Assembly (NCBI RefSeq): GCF_031877795.1
Contig: NC_133933.1
Location: forward strand, 3,470,632-3,534,631
Direction of reading: 5' to 3'
DNA from: Strix aluco
Taxonomy: Eukaryota > Chordata > Aves > Strigiformes > Strigidae
Length of the DNA: 64,000 nt
Shown here: piece by piece, positions 13,615 through 26,880 of the stretch
How positions within the stretch are numbered: the first letter of the stretch is position 1
Layout of the letters: every line of letters starts with the position of its first letter
The notes under the pieces: generated by a model
Told to the model about the DNA's origin: nothing
The model's database searches: none
What the model saw: only the letters and a program-made list of their open reading frames with translations
Translations under genes and position numbers: made by a program

Positions 13615-16016
13615 AGGGTCCTGTGACCTGCAGGGACTTCTGTGCCAGCAATTAATAATAAATCACAAATATCATACAAATTCTCTGACAGACCCTTCCT
13701 TCCTTCCACAGGCTTGTACTCAAAGTATGGGGTAAGAAAAACAAAAAAGGAAAGAAACAGCTTACTAAATGGCCAGATTGCATTAGTTTGGCAGTCTTTG
13801 CTTGAAAAAAGGCCTGGTAGCACATGAAAAATTAATCAGTATGTGAAGGACTGGAACATTAGCACAAGATCTAGTAGACTGATGAAGGACTGAAAATACT
13901 GCATGAATAAGTCATTCATAGCTTATCATCCCAATAATCGTTTCCTCAGTGATAACCACTTTTTAGAAAGCATTAAACTGAACATGGCATGGACTAAAAA
14001 TTTAAGATATGGCTGTGAGGTTGAGTGGCAGAGGGGGGATGGCAGGAAATGAGCCATTTCTGTGAGCTCTTTGTGCAGGGACGTGTGCGGGGCAAGTCCC
14101 CAGGGTCAGTGGCACCCAAGGGGGCATCTTTTAAGGGATGCAGCTATATAAAATTCCTCTCTCATCTAAACGCTGCAGTCGTCCTATGTCAGTAAAATAC
14201 CTGACATAGATTGTGGCTAGTTGGACCTTCCATGTCCCCGGTCCCAAGCATGGGTCCCATTCCAAAAAATAGTATGCGGTCTGCAAAAAAGTATTATATA
14301 CCGTGAGGCATAAATTAATCTTAATTGCTCTGTTTCCTCACTTTTTAGGCTTGGCTTTGTCACTGCCATAATGTTCTTTTAATGTTGTTATTGTTTCTTA
14401 CATACATTAAGTGTTTTACAGGTGATGGATGGCCAGGTCTCTCTGATGTTTGGTTGCAATGGTTACATGTACTGCTAAAATGTTAGCCAAAGGAGATGAT
14501 TAAGAGTCTGTGTGTACAACAAAGATGGATTTGGGGCTTCCGATCCTCTGGCTGGCTGTTGTCTGTCCTCACAAGTATTACCAGGCCAGATTATACTGTT
14601 GTACCCCTGCTGTAACTTCTTCTGCGTTACTCCACTGTTCCCAGAGGAGAATCTATCCCTGCTAGTGGTGGCGGGTGCTCCCAAAATCACAGAGTCCCAA
14701 TTGTCCTCCCTGTGCGATTCATTTGCCACATGTTTAAAAATGAATGTAGCTATGTGAATAAGAGGAAAAGTTCAGGCAGAGGAATAATTTATAATTCCCA
14801 ATAATATTGCTTCTAGCTACTGCTCTATAGTGCCAGTTCCTGCCCAATGTGGTTTAAGCAGCTAACAGCTATAAAAGTTTGTTGACCTGAGAGGCTTAGT
14901 ATCAACCATAGGTACAGTCAAAGTCAATATGGAGGCTGAAAATCCAGTGCTAATAGAAAAATAGAAGTCAATATTTAGGATGTGAGTCAGGAACTTAAAA
15001 TAGGAAAGTGAAACAGATGAGGGCTGTAGCTGCAAGAGTGCTGGAGGTGAAATGTTTAGATCCAAGGACCACTGCTGATTACTATCTTCCCCTCTAACAA
15101 GGTTGCTCATTCTGCTTCAGAAATTCATTTCCAGTGGCCAGGCCACCTCCCTGACCTATATTCCTCAGACTGCCATTACGTCAGAGCCTGCCTATTTGGG
15201 GTTATAAGTGAAATCCTCTGTCTTCTAGGTGAAATCCACAGGTAATTATATGTGGGGCAAATATGGGCTGGGGCATGGAGAGGCCAGGAGAAGAGTTTGG
15301 CTTAGCTCTGTTTATACTGGAAAATCCCCTTTCTAAGGCTGTACTGTTAAGTCCTGGAGGGGAGGGTAGGGGGCACAGGGGAACTCCCCCCGTACGAGGC
15401 GGTAGCTGCCGGGAACAGGGATTTCACAGTGTGGCTCTTCGGGCTAAGCATCAGGCGGAAAAGTAACCAGCCGTAAGTGGGGGGTTTCGTACTGGAGAGG
15501 GGCACGAGGAACTGAGAGCTCTTACCCACAAATGAAAATGATGTGGCCTTATTTACACTATGAGGGATGGGGAGCAATGCCCGCGCACGCTGATGATGAA
15601 TTTATATGCCCTTCAGTGAGGCGGTATTTTAATTTATACATCCTTTCCTCAGTTTGGTTGCAGTGGACCAGCTCTGAGGCAGATGTGAATCTGTCCGGCT
15701 CCATTACAGTCAGTAGAGCCTGTTTACTCCAGCTAGGGACCACATCCACATCTTCTTTTTTATTTAATTTAAAGAAATTGCCATCTGCCAGGTTCTGCCA
15801 TTGCATTGCCTTTCCATAGAGAGTTGGTAACTGAGAAGGTTTCTTGGGAGTGACACTGACGTTATTTTGCTACTGTAAGAGGACTCCATCATATTCTTCT
15901 CCAACACATGTGATGACATTCCTTTGTTTTGGCTTTGATGTCATAACATTGTTTTCACAGACTTGCCCTGATCTTGTTGTGACAAGGTCAAGTCCCATTC
16001 AATTCAAGAGGAAAGT
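13615..16016. other. Intergenic DNA, no gene seen
   Basis: No gene or clear repeat is recognised. The short open frames overlap in several phases and lack splice-flanked structure or recognisable domains. Confidence 0.5.
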
Positions 16017-16049
16017 ATTAATACCGGGGTGAAAAACCCTGGTATTAAT
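16017..16049. repeat. Short inverted repeat (hairpin)
   Basis: ATTAATACCGGGGT and ACCCTGGTATTAAT are inverted copies separated by five bases (gaaaa). They give a 14-bp stem with one G:T-type mismatch. The stem is too short for a typical pre-miRNA and does not extend outward. It may be the remnant of a palindromic transposon. Confidence 0.8.
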
Positions 16050-16154
16050 TAAGCTCTGAGCAGTAATTTCAGGCTTATGCTGTTGTCTTTATTTCTTGCA
16101 TGTAAAGTGCTTGAGCCGACACAATTGGTTCATGGTGCAATCCTAGCTTTGATT

Positions 16155-16169
16155 AAAAAAAAAAAAAAA
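16155..16169 (+). repeat. Poly(A) tract
   Basis: A 15-base A run. No retrocopy is recognisable upstream of it. Confidence 0.9.
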
Positions 16170-16654
16170 TCTATGTATTCTAATGAATGATTGCTGGACA
16201 GGAAGGAATCAGATTCAAAATCTGAGCTGTGCTCAAAAGTAACACCAGAAGTAGCAGGGAGATAAGTCTGACAAACTGTGTTGCAGTACAACACAGTACT
16301 GGGAAAATCTGTTGTTGAAACCCTTTTTTTGTGAAAAGTAAGGTTTGTTTCAACGGAACTACCTGAGGTCTCTACGTAAATTTGAGCTTTTTATTTTTAA
16401 ATCCAGATGCCCCATACCTCAAATATTTAAGCTGAAACAGTTTGATAGTAATACGGTTCCTGTTTCGCTCTACCCCATCTGACTATTGTGAACTGCACCA
16501 GGTTTTAATTTAATGTAATTGCAGACATCTATAATTTGCTAGCATTATTGTAATATCAATAGTGTTTGTTATTTTTTCTGACAAGTGCTCAGGCAATATG
16601 GCATGTCAGCACATCCTAAAATATATACATTGGGTTGTGCAATGCCTGGTAGCT

Positions 16655-16785
16655 ATTTATCTTAGTATTTCAGGTGTAGAAACCGAGGCACATTGCGAGG
16701 AATGATTTGCCTATGGTCCTAAATGCAACCTGTTGCAGACTCAGTACGTAACTGGATCCCAGCCTGATGGGATGTTTCCCTGAAC
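16655..16785 (-). mobile_element. MIR-like SINE relic (minus strand)
   Basis: The order 'gtagaaaccgaggcac', 'gatttgcctatggtcct', then 'actggatcccagcct' matches the reverse complement of MIR, whose usual form has 'ggaaactgaggcac', 'gacttgcccaaggtca' and 'gggattcgaacccag'. It is diverged but in the correct order and spacing. Confidence 0.6.
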
Positions 16786-19012
16786 TAGAAAAAGTCCAGT
16801 CATCTCATACTCCCCTTTGCTGCAGCCTTAGTTTTGCTAAGGAAGAAACAAACTGATCTCTGTTTGTCTCACCTTGGGGACCAATATTAAAATGGATACG
16901 GCACCTTTCAGCCAAGCTTTTTCAGCTGGAGAGTTCTCAGAGATAAGGTATCCATAGAGATGCATTATCTATACATAAGGGCATACGTAGAGGGTTCTCT
17001 TAAGGCTGGCAGAAATCCCGGATTTCTGATTCTCAGGAAACCAAAAGAAATTACATTTTCTTTCCTTTTTTAACTTCAGGTAAACCAGCAGCTCTTGGAT
17101 CTGGCAGCTGCTCAGTTTGCCTTCTGTATCAATTCTGCAGAGGCTGTACTTTGATGCCTTTCTGCCTCTGAAGGAAAAGTTAACGTACTCCTGCTCCCCC
17201 AGCTGCCCTTCAGCTCCTTGCTCCATCCCTGCACAGCAACTTGACAGCCTTTTCCCGGTGTCACCACTGGGATTTGAGCAGCTGTGCTATGGTCTTGGGT
17301 GATGGGAGCTTGCTGCTGATCCCAGTGCACCGTGAAGCTGCAGGGATCTTCCGCTATTTCCCCGCTGGGGCACAAGGCAGAGGATGCCCACATCAGGGTC
17401 ACATTGTCTGCTGCTTCCAGGTATACCAGCAAGACAGGCTCTTTCTAAATCCTCACTTTGCCTTTGAGAGGGTAAAAGTGAATCAAATGCAGGATGTTTC
17501 CAATGAAACTTTTTGAGGCTTCTTGAACCATCGTGTCTGATGGAGCTTTGTTTCCATAGAGAGCCTTTCAACTGGGAGAAGTTTTCATCATCATACCTCT
17601 GGGGTAGTCCCATGATTTCAGAATAGACAAGCCATGAGTCAGTTATAAACAAAACTTGTAAACAAGGTTTTGTTTGCAGACCGTTGTATAAAGCATTGGG
17701 TATGTGTCAAAGACTTTGAAGATTTTGTTTTAAATATAGTTGGTATTGTAAAACATTCTTGTTACAACATCTAGATTTCCTATCATCTAGACACAAATTC
17801 AGCAGTACAAATTTTAGAAGGACGGAATGTCCTAAATTGACCTAAAATTGTTTTACTCTGCATAAACATGTCAACATTTTTAAAGAACTTAGGCTCTTTC
17901 ATGGACAGAAACTTGGAATTTCTCCCCTCAGACAGTACAAAGCTTTCCATTGTGAGCTCTGATGAGTCAGGAAATATTGGATCTTAAACTTATCACTCTT
18001 GCAAGACTGAATATTGCATATTCTGTTTCTCAGAAGATTGTAATTTTGCAGAGGTGTTACCCATTGAGGAACAAAGCTTGAATCACTGTCATCTGGGTTT
18101 ATGTCTAAAGATACATCTCCAAGGAGGTCCCAGGGAGGAATATTGACCTCTGTTTCCTTACTCTGTTTGCCAGAAAGAGAATGAAAAATATCTTGAGAAG
18201 TGGACATGAAGAACTTTGCAAGACTGGTCTAAAAATGAGTTGCAAGACAAAACAACTCCTTCTTTACTGAACCCATGACTTCTTGGAGTAGGAGAAGACA
18301 ATGTTCTTCCCTGCCATCCCAGTACAAAGAAATGTGTGTCTGGATGTGTTAAAACACCAGCTATATTTCCTGGATCTTCCTACAAAACTGATCATGAAAA
18401 AGGGAAGAGAAAAAATTAGGAAGTAAAATAAAATATCTCTTCCTAAGAGGCTATTTGACACGCAAAAAAATAATTTAAGTGAGAGGCAAAGGGCCCTCAC
18501 ACCATTGCATGCCCCTGTGTAAGGCTGAAAAAAACAAACCGCAGGCTCCTGGGCTAACCTGCTGCAGGTACATTTGACCCTTTTGCCTAAACTGTATTTC
18601 ATTAGTATATCTCAAGGAGGATGGGCTGTTAAATGATTCAAGCTGGATAAGATTTGATGCAATGGAAAACTTGTATGCCTCTACACCTTTCTAGTTGAAA
18701 AGGCATTTGCAAAAATAGATTATCAAATCATTGTTGCAAACTGAACTGTTAACCTAAGAGTAGAAAATTCAAGCGGATTTGAAACTGCATTTTAATTTGT
18801 CACACTTCTAAATAATTTATTGTACATCTCACAATATATTGAAATTAAAACCTGAAGTATGACATACAGTAAATAATTCAGAATGGCTCTTTCATCAAGT
18901 GTGAGCTAGGTTATTGATACTTCATTTTAGTTAGATAGACATCAATGTCAGCTCCTGCTGGGGATCTCTCAGTTGACTAATTTTGCTTGCATTGGTACCA
19001 GTGAAAAATTTA
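16786..19012. other. Intergenic DNA, no gene seen
   Basis: No coding or RNA gene is supported. The block at about 18,640-18,960 is very AT-rich with several TAAT-type motifs, but nothing in it defines a specific element. Confidence 0.5.
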
Positions 19013-19466
19013 GGGCCACAAAAATGATCAGAGGGGTGGAACACCTCTCCTGCGAAGAAAGGTTGAGAGAGTTGAGGTTGTTCAGCCTGGACTAGAGAAG
19101 GCTTCGGGAAGACCTTATTGCAGCCTTTCAGGACTTCAAGGGGGCTTATAAGAAAGATGGGGACAGACTTTTTAGTAGGGCTTGTTGCGATAGGTCAAGG
19201 GGTAATGGTTTTAAACTAAAAGAGGGTAGACTTAAACTAGATAGAAGGAAGAAATTTTTTACGATGAGGGTGGTGAAACACTGGCACCAGTTGCCCAGGG
19301 AGGTGGTAGATGCCCCATCCCAGGAAACATTGAAGGCAAGGTTGGACAGGGCTCTGAGCAACCTGATCTAGGTGAAGATGTCCCTGCTCATTGCAGGAGG
19401 GTTGGACTAGATGACCTTTAAAGGTCCCTTCCGACCCAAACCATTCTGTGATGCTATAATTCTATG
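19013..19466 (+). mobile_element. CR1 LINE, 3' end fragment
   Basis: This is a 5'-truncated CR1 retrotransposon of the avian type. It starts inside the terminal part (gatcagagggtggaacacct-like phrase). It carries the hallmark stretches 'ttgttcagcctgga', 'ttgcccagggaggtggtaga' and 'ggttggactagatgacct', and ends with 'ccattctgtgatgctataattctatg', containing two copies of the ATTCTRTG terminal octamer. Only the untranslated tail and the last codons of ORF2 would be present, so it is inert. Its orientation matches that of BMP2. The octamer end is a diagnostic CR1 feature and supports a bird or other archosaur source. Confidence 0.95.
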
Positions 19467-21440
19467 AAATCCTTTAGGCAGTCCGCAGACTCCTTGTGCT
19501 TAGTACTCGTTCAGTTCTCCTAATAAAATGACTGTAAGGAAGGCTTCCTGAAGCCTGAGAAACAAGGGCAAATGGCCTCATCTAAGGCTGCAGCCTCACA
19601 TATACTTCAGGAGCAGCCACACTGCCTTGAAGATAAGGCTGCAGGTATTGATCAAAACCTGATCATCTTCCACTACATATCTAAGATGCCTGAGAAGCCT
19701 GAGTACAGTACACAGCAGCAATGGAAGCGAGCACAGGAGCGGTGTGCTATTTGCAGATTGATGGCACGTGCTTTCACATTGGCAAAACCAAATACATGCA
19801 TTACTGCAAAACTGTTTTTGTTGTTTGAGATTGAAATCTTAACAGCCAATTAGTATCTCATCAGGGTTCTATTTGCATAGCTAATGAAGATAATTTATGA
19901 GGAAAGAAAACATTTGAGGCTCCCCTGCACTGTCAATTGACTGGTGAAGCAGCCAGCCAACTGCATTTAGAGCTTCCTTTTTATCTGGATAATAGGGAGA
20001 ACAAAAGGACATTAACCCACAAGCAGAAAACAGCCTTCCTGGACCGTGGTGGGAGAGCATGACTTAAACCTCCCTGGGTCTCGGTTCCCACTAACCAGGG
20101 GTAATGAGCTTTCCATTCCCCACACACTCTCTATTTAGGGTACTGACAATTTCTGAGCAGAAAATGTGTGGGTTTTGTTTTCTTTCTTTTTTTTTTTTTT
20201 TTAGTCTCCTAAAGAAGAAGGGGGGTCATCAGACCTGTTTGAAATTTGCCAGTTGGTCCTGTTCAGCCTGTCTCAGAGGAGGTCTATACGTTATTGTAGG
20301 TAATCCAGAGTTTACTGCAGGACAGTGTGACTTTGGCACTCCCAAATTCACTGAACGAGGTTATGAGTTTCTGTAGTGAAAGATAGTATTTAGAGAGTGA
20401 TGCAGCACACCAGACCCCTTGGTGCTGCCCATAGGTTTAGGATTACAGGGTTTACGAATGCCTGGAGGGCACTAGCTCAGTCCTTAGGAGGTGGGAAGGA
20501 GTTCATTATTTTTAATTTGGAGGGGTTTTAGCAGCTCTGGTCTTGTGGAACTGCAGCTCATGTTTGCAAGTAACAGAAGAGCAAGGAAATGGAGCCCCAA
20601 TCTCCCACAGCAGAGGGAAATCAAAAAACGGGAGCTATGAACTGGTTTTGGTTTCCAGTGCCAGATCAGGAGTTAATCTGATCAGGGCCCAAGCCTTGCA
20701 GCTGCTTCTGTGCATGTTCACCAGAAGGCTCTGTTCTATAACTAGCCATGACCCAGACTAGATTGACGTGTAGCACCATGTTTCTGGCAGAGGATAGAAA
20801 CTTGTGTGATGCTGCAGCCAAGTTGATTCCCACAGCCTCGGGAAGCAACTGTCTGAGGAAGATGGGGCTGTGGTTGGAAGTGTCCGGAGCAGTGCTTTGG
20901 GTGGCTGTGCTTAGCTGCCTTGGCACTCAGGTGCTCCTCTGCTTTCTTGGGAGAACTGCTTTGGGGGAAAAAGCAAGAGAAAGGAGGTACTTGTCAATAT
21001 TTGGTTTTGATGAGAAACATTTCCTGCCTGTTCAAACTTTTGTTCTTGAACCATTGTTAAGGAAAAATGTTTACAAGCTTAGAACAAAATCTGAAGCTAG
21101 ACCGCCTGTGGGAATCTTGGGAGGCTGTCTTTAAGGAAAAGATATGGGTTTTTTGTCATGATTAATCAAGGACTAGACCCAGAAATGCCAAGATACTGTT
21201 ACAACTGTTTTTAGGATGGGCTAGGTCTTCAGCTGCTTTGAGTCAGCACAGTTTCAGCTGAGCTATACAAATTCACTAGACTTAGACTGCACATTCCTCT
21301 CCAAGACTTGAAACCAGAACACTAAAAAGCTGCAAACCAAAGTTGAGCTAAAGCAAAAAGTGTCCTGTGTTATATTGATACGTATTCAACCCCAAAAGAA
21401 GCTATATGGAGCTATATAAAAATGTGAATTGGTATTTATG
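19467..21440. other. Intergenic DNA between two CR1 fragments
   Basis: It holds a 16-base poly(T) tract (20,187-20,202). Otherwise no gene, RNA or repeat is recognised. A 128-codon open frame at 20,748-21,134 has no recognisable domain. Confidence 0.5.
20187..20202 (+). repeat. Poly(T) tract
   Basis: An uninterrupted run of 16 T, preceded by a short pyrimidine tract. Confidence 0.9.
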
Positions 21441-21859
21441 ATCTGGAGCACATGTCTTATGAGGAGCAGCAGAGGGAACTGGGAGTGTTTAGTCTGGAGA
21501 AGAGGAGGCTGAGGGGAGACCTCATCGTCCTCTACAACTACCCAAAAGGAGGTTGCAGAGAGAGGGGGATGAGTCTCTTTAACCAAGGAACAAGCAACAG
21601 GACAAGAGGGAATGGCCTCAAGCTGTGCCAGGGCAGGGTTAGACTGGCTCTTAGGAAGCATTTCTTTCCAGAAGGGGTTGTTGGACGTTGGAATGGGCTG
21701 CCCAGGGCAGTGCTGGAGTCCCCATCCCTGGAGGGGTTGAAGAGTCGGGCTGACCCAGCGCTGAGGGATCTGGTGGAGTTGGGAACTGTCAGTGTGAGGT
21801 TAATGGTTGGACTGGATGATCTTCAAGGTCTTTTCCAACCTAGATGATTCTGTGATTGT
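21441..21859 (+). mobile_element. CR1 LINE, 3' end fragment
   Basis: This is a second 5'-truncated CR1, from a different subfamily than the copy at 19 kb. It begins 'atctggagcacatgtcttatg' and has 'tctggagaagaggaggctga', 'aatgggctgcccagggca' and 'ttggactggatgatcttcaa'. It ends 'gattctgtgattgt', where only one octamer is clear. A 131-codon frame through it is the degenerate tail of the element and not a host gene. Fairly low divergence from the familiar avian CR1 3' sequence suggests a younger insertion than the MIR relics nearby. Confidence 0.95.
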
Positions 21860-24800
21860 AATTATTAACAAATTGCATTCTAGACATTAACCCATTTGTA
21901 AAGACTGTAGAGAATTTTTGTAGGCCTTCGGGTGGGCACAGGAAATTGAGTATCTAATGATGACATCTGGGTAATAAAAAGAAGAAACAAACATATTAAA
22001 ATCAGAAACAATCCATCTTCTTTCCCTCACTAATAACTCCTTGATCACACATGGTCTTCCTGGGAGATACCTTGCTGAAGGCAAAGATTTGTAGTGAGAG
22101 ACAGGTGATACAGGTACAATGACACTGCGCTGTATGAAACACCCGTATGAGGTATGTGTGTGTGGCTGATGCTCACGGAGCGTGGAAATACTATCTTAGC
22201 CCATCCTTTTTCTTTTTGCATCCATACGTCCGTGGACAGAAGATGTTCTTCACAGTGTGGAAGATGGGCAGCGGCTTCAGTGCCTCCCTCATCACTGGTT
22301 GGAAAATTGTTTTGAGCTACACTTCAACAGACAGCACAGCATGAGGAGTGTGCGTAGGCCTGGGATTTAACTTGTGAATTAGGATCCTAAATCTCAGTAT
22401 TAAGGGGCACCTGAGCGCTTTCTGCTCCGGAGTGGGTTTCAGGGGCTCCAAGGAAGTGCCTTCATCAGCACACAAAACTTTTTTCTCTCTGGTTGACCAA
22501 TTCAGCTGCTGTAGGGATCCAGCTGCCGCTGCGCTGAAGTTGTTTTCATTTACTACATGTTCCAACATTTTCTCTGAAAGCTGCTGCTGCAGGAGAAGAC
22601 ATTTTTCCCTTGTCTGCAGGATGTTTTTTCAGTGAGATTATTAAACTTGTGCTTTGCTGTCTTCTCTCCCCTTTGCCATTTATTTTAATGATGCTGTGGA
22701 AGCTCTTCATTCTCGTGCTGTTGCTGATCCAGTTGGTGCAGATCACATGGGCAGCATTCCCAGGGATGCTGGGTCACCCAGGAAGAGAAATCAGCTTGGG
22801 AAAGTCGCTACTCTGTTTTCATACATCCTTGTTCCTCCCCCCATCCTCCCGTGTGTGTGTGTCTCACACTAAAAAAAAAGAAAAGAGAGGAAAAAAAAAG
22901 GCAAAAAAAGCTTTGAAGGCTTAAATCTCAGATGTGAGCTTACTTGAGCTTTTATTGCCCTTTTTTTTATCCAGAAAAGCTTATGTTCACTCAAGATGGC
23001 AATTACTTGGATCTAATTGGAACCATTTCATGTAGCTCAGACTCATTGCTTGATCTCAATAATAAATGAACTTACAAGATATTTTTGTTACTAAAGAAAT
23101 TGTAGTTGGGCAGGCCAGATCATCAATCATGATTTCCTTTTGTAGACTTAATATGAACCTCATTTGATTTTGAACAAAACAATGTTAGCTGAAAAGTCAG
23201 CTACTGTACCTTCAGCTATGGCAGGGAAGGGAATGTGGCTCCTACAGATTTTTAAATCCTGGTTTACAAGTTAAAGATTTTAACTGAGATTTAATTATTA
23301 AATGAATTTACATTTCATTTAAATATAGAGGGAAAGAATGTAATGTAGAAGTTCCAACCGAGAACAGGCCCCCACTAAATGAAGTGCTGTGTACATGCTC
23401 AAAGAAAGGATTCTTTTTCAGACAAACCAGCTCTTTGAACCTGTTTACTGCAGGAACACTAGTTTTGGTCAGAAGAGATGGAGTGGGGCTGGGTGGCTGG
23501 GGCTGGGAAGGAGGTATCCGAAGGGAGGGACAGTGACAGCCTGAGCTGTCTCAGTTGTTTGGGACTGCGTTCTTGGCAACCAGGCTTGCTTCAGACAGTT
23601 CCTGTGCTGCATAGAGGACAGATGACAAGAGGAGGGAAGGCTCCTTCATCTCTAGGATAGACTGGTCACTGGAAATGCAAAGCCTGAACCCAGACAAGGT
23701 GTTATCGAGCTGCAGCGTGTACGGGAGAAGTGGCTTTGCCTTGGTTGCACTGAAGCCCTGGGCACAGGTAGTGCTTAAGTGGGGATCACTGATATCTTCT
23801 GCCTCGTTTATGGCTTGATAGTGAAGGAATGAAACTTGAATGTGGTTTGACTGAATAACTGTCTCTAGCAGACCAATTGCTTTTGGGGAGGGATTTGGGA
23901 CCATATGTTTGATGAACTGGATAAAAATATATTCAGTCCCATCACTGAGCTGTTTAAAAAAAAAAAAAAAAAAAGAGATAAAAACCTGCCCAAAGAGGTG
24001 GTGGTCACACGTCCTCATCTGGCATCAGCGCTTTCTGCCAAGCCAGCTGCTCATCCCTGCTCCTCTCCCCCTTCCCAGAGCTGCCTCTCCCCTTTCGCCT
24101 GCCAGCAGAACAGCACACACAATTGCTCCCGAATCTGGTCCAGAGAAAATAGTCGGAGTTAGCTTAAATACATGGAGAAGTTTTATCCTAATTCGGAGCG
24201 TATGGGGAGACCTGAGTTAGGGAGTGGTTGTGCACATGAAGTGGAGGAAGCGCTAACCCTCAGTGAGGATGTGGGAGGAAAAGGCGACCCCTTTCCCTGC
24301 TCCCTGCACCCAGGACAGGGCTTATGGCCGTAGCGTGACACCCTGATAAAGATGATGCCAGTCACAAGTCGGGTGCCAGTTTGGACCAGCTTGTGGACCA
24401 AACGCAATGCAAAACTACGTTGTGATACATGCTGTTAGCGTAACAGTGCAGAGCTCCGTAGATCCTGGCAAGCCTGTGCACAATTTCTGGCAAATATCCT
24501 TCAGCCCTTGTGTGGGAATGGCTGAGCACGGGCCACAGCCCTGCAGGAGTCCTCAGGAGTCCTCTCGCCTCACCACAGCTTAGCAGCACCCTGGGATCCC
24601 ACCCCGTTTCGGTCCAGGCCTGCCCCAGAGCTGCTCTCTGGATCACTGCAACTCCGCTTTCAAGTGGTTTCCCCTCTAGGCTGCTTTAAACGCTCCCTTA
24701 TCAACAACTTCTGTATAGATAAAACGTGCATTCAACAAGTGTATGAAATCACAATCAGCTGACTGAAGCGATGACAATGCTAATCTAGGTCCTGCATCCT

Positions 24801-26783
24801 CCCCATGGTACCTGGGCAGGCAGAGGTAGGCATGGCCTTGGGCTACACCTGCGCTGGTAAATAAAGCAGTGCCTGGGAACGCTTCTGGGCCCAGCCAAAA
24901 GCCATTGACTGGTTGTACTGTCAGGACTCCTCCAGTATGCTTTTGGGCTAAGCCAGGAAGCTTTCTCCCAAACAGTTTCTAGACGTGGTTTGTTCTAACA
25001 TTCCTGGGACCATCCCCAAGCAGCAGTTTGCATGCAGCCACCCCGTGCCGCAGAAGCTAGCAGTGAAGCAGGCTTTTCCATGCCAGCTGGCCTCCCTGCC
25101 CAGGAATGTTCCCAGGCGCACTTAATTTACTAGTAGAGATGTAGCCTTAGAGGAAGAGATACAAACAGGGCTGTGGGTCTAGCTTGCTCCCATGGAATTT
25201 TGCCCTGGGCTTTGGAAGAAAAGGATTTTGCTTCTCTGGAAATGCAGCAGGCCCAGGAGGAACATGAAGCGATGTGCTGTTGGAAAGGAAAAGAAAGCGG
25301 GGAATACGATACATTTTTCATCACATCTTTGAGCCTGGGCAGTGATACGACAGGTCGCTTTGGTATTGCTGGACCTGGATTTCTAGTTAATGCCCTAAGG
25401 TGGGTGTAAGTAGTGCCTTCAACACAAGAGAAGGAAGAGTTGCGGTTTTGATAAACTGGGGAGAAACTAGAGACACTCTGCCCCCTGAACCCCAGTCTTG
25501 TGTTGGCTTTGCAAGCCCAGCATGGTAACTGAAGCCTTCCAGGCTGCAGGTACCAAGTCCCGAATGCCCATGCCCATGCCACACACCACTGGCCTAGTAG
25601 GGGTGAGATAGAGATTCACTTCCCCACAGTTCACTTGGGCTTTCATTTTCCCCCTTAAGATAGGATCTGATGCTTTCTTCTGCTTTTAGGATGTGAAATA
25701 TTACAATAAGAAAAAAGCTCTAAAGCTTCCCCATTCGGATGGGTTATTTAGCCTTTTCTGGTTTTCTTACGTCATTTCTATCAAAGCTGTGGTATTACAA
25801 ACCCCTTTGTAAGTCGCAGGGCTAACAAAGGGATTGCCAGGAGCACTGTCCCCTCTTGAGGGACACTGAAAAATACTATTTCTCTGAACACAACGGGGAT
25901 AGTCCTTCTGCCGCTCTGTTTAAAAATGTTTAATTTAAATGATCACCATGTGGCAGCTCAGAAACCTCCTTTCCACGTGGGGTTTTGGGAAAGCCACAGA
26001 ACAGGTCAAAAGCCAAAGAGATGGACTTTAGACCCTAACGCTAACTGCTGCAATAGCTGATATGCAACGTGTTGGGACTGACAATGCACCATAACGTCAG
26101 CAGCATCTGTCTGAGTTACTTAGGTAGCTTGTACACATCATTTGTCTGCAGAATGGATACATCAGACAGCTTAATGCACCAGGGCATCTTCCCGTGAGCC
26201 GTAAGACCAAACACATCAAGGAAATCTTCAATTTGCGCCTTTTATTCTTTGGAGTTAGTAGTAAAAGCAGCTGGTTCTTGTAGTGAGTCTACACAGACAC
26301 ACATACAGCTCGTTGCAGCAATATAGCTGAGGTGTGCAGTCATTAAAATTCATCTGCACACAGCAGACCAGCACAGGGCCCATATGCTCCTTTTCCAAAT
26401 TTTATTCCCGAACTTAGACGATGCCTGGGAGCTACCCTGGCTCTTCTATAGAGTAGGGATTTTCGATATGAGAACCGACAAGGCTTGTTAAATACAGGAG
26501 AAATACTTCAAATAGAAGCCAGCATCATGATCCAGTGTGGAGGAATTTTGTATTCCTAATGAAATTAGAATTCATTATTTCTAGTGAAAGCAAACGTGAA
26601 ACGTATACAGCTGCCTGGATATACATGGCAACGTGGTGCAAATGGCAGTCAGGGTAGCTGTGAAATCGCTTTGGCTTAAGGGAAATAAACCCTTATTTAT
26701 CATGTATGTATATATGCATTTGGAGACTTTGTAGGAATGTTTTTTCACAGTTTTAGCCCATTTATCAGAATGTGCCCAGTATT
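21860..26783. other. Intergenic DNA, no gene seen
   Basis: It includes purine-rich low-complexity DNA (22,870-22,912) and a 19-base poly(A) (23,956-23,974). The interval 22,960-23,220 is AT-rich with PBX/HOX-like 'atcaatcatgat' motifs and might be a conserved element, but this is a guess. Minus-strand frames of 155 codons (23,551-24,018) and 150 codons (25,130-25,582) show no domain or splice context. Confidence 0.5.
23956..23974 (+). repeat. Poly(A) tract
   Basis: A 19-base A run with no recognisable retroelement body upstream. Confidence 0.9.
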
Positions 26784-26880
26784 AAGGAAGGAAGGAAGGA
26801 AGGAAGGAAGGAAGGAAGGAAGGAAGGAAGGAAGGAAGGAAGGAAGGAAGGAAGGAAGGAAGGAAGGAAGGAAGGAAGGA
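26784..26880 (+). repeat. AAGG tetranucleotide microsatellite
   Basis: About 24 uninterrupted AAGG units with sharp edges. The purity and length suggest a young and probably length-polymorphic locus. It produces artificial Glu-Gly-Arg-Lys repeat frames that should not be read as protein. Confidence 0.98.

Noticed and set aside
23551..24018. 155-codon minus-strand frame
   Set aside because: It contains a poly-phenylalanine run from a poly(A) tract, with no domain or gene context.
25130..25582. 150-codon minus-strand frame
   Set aside because: No recognisable domain, and short competing frames lie on the other strand. Length alone is not convincing in 64 kb of vertebrate DNA.
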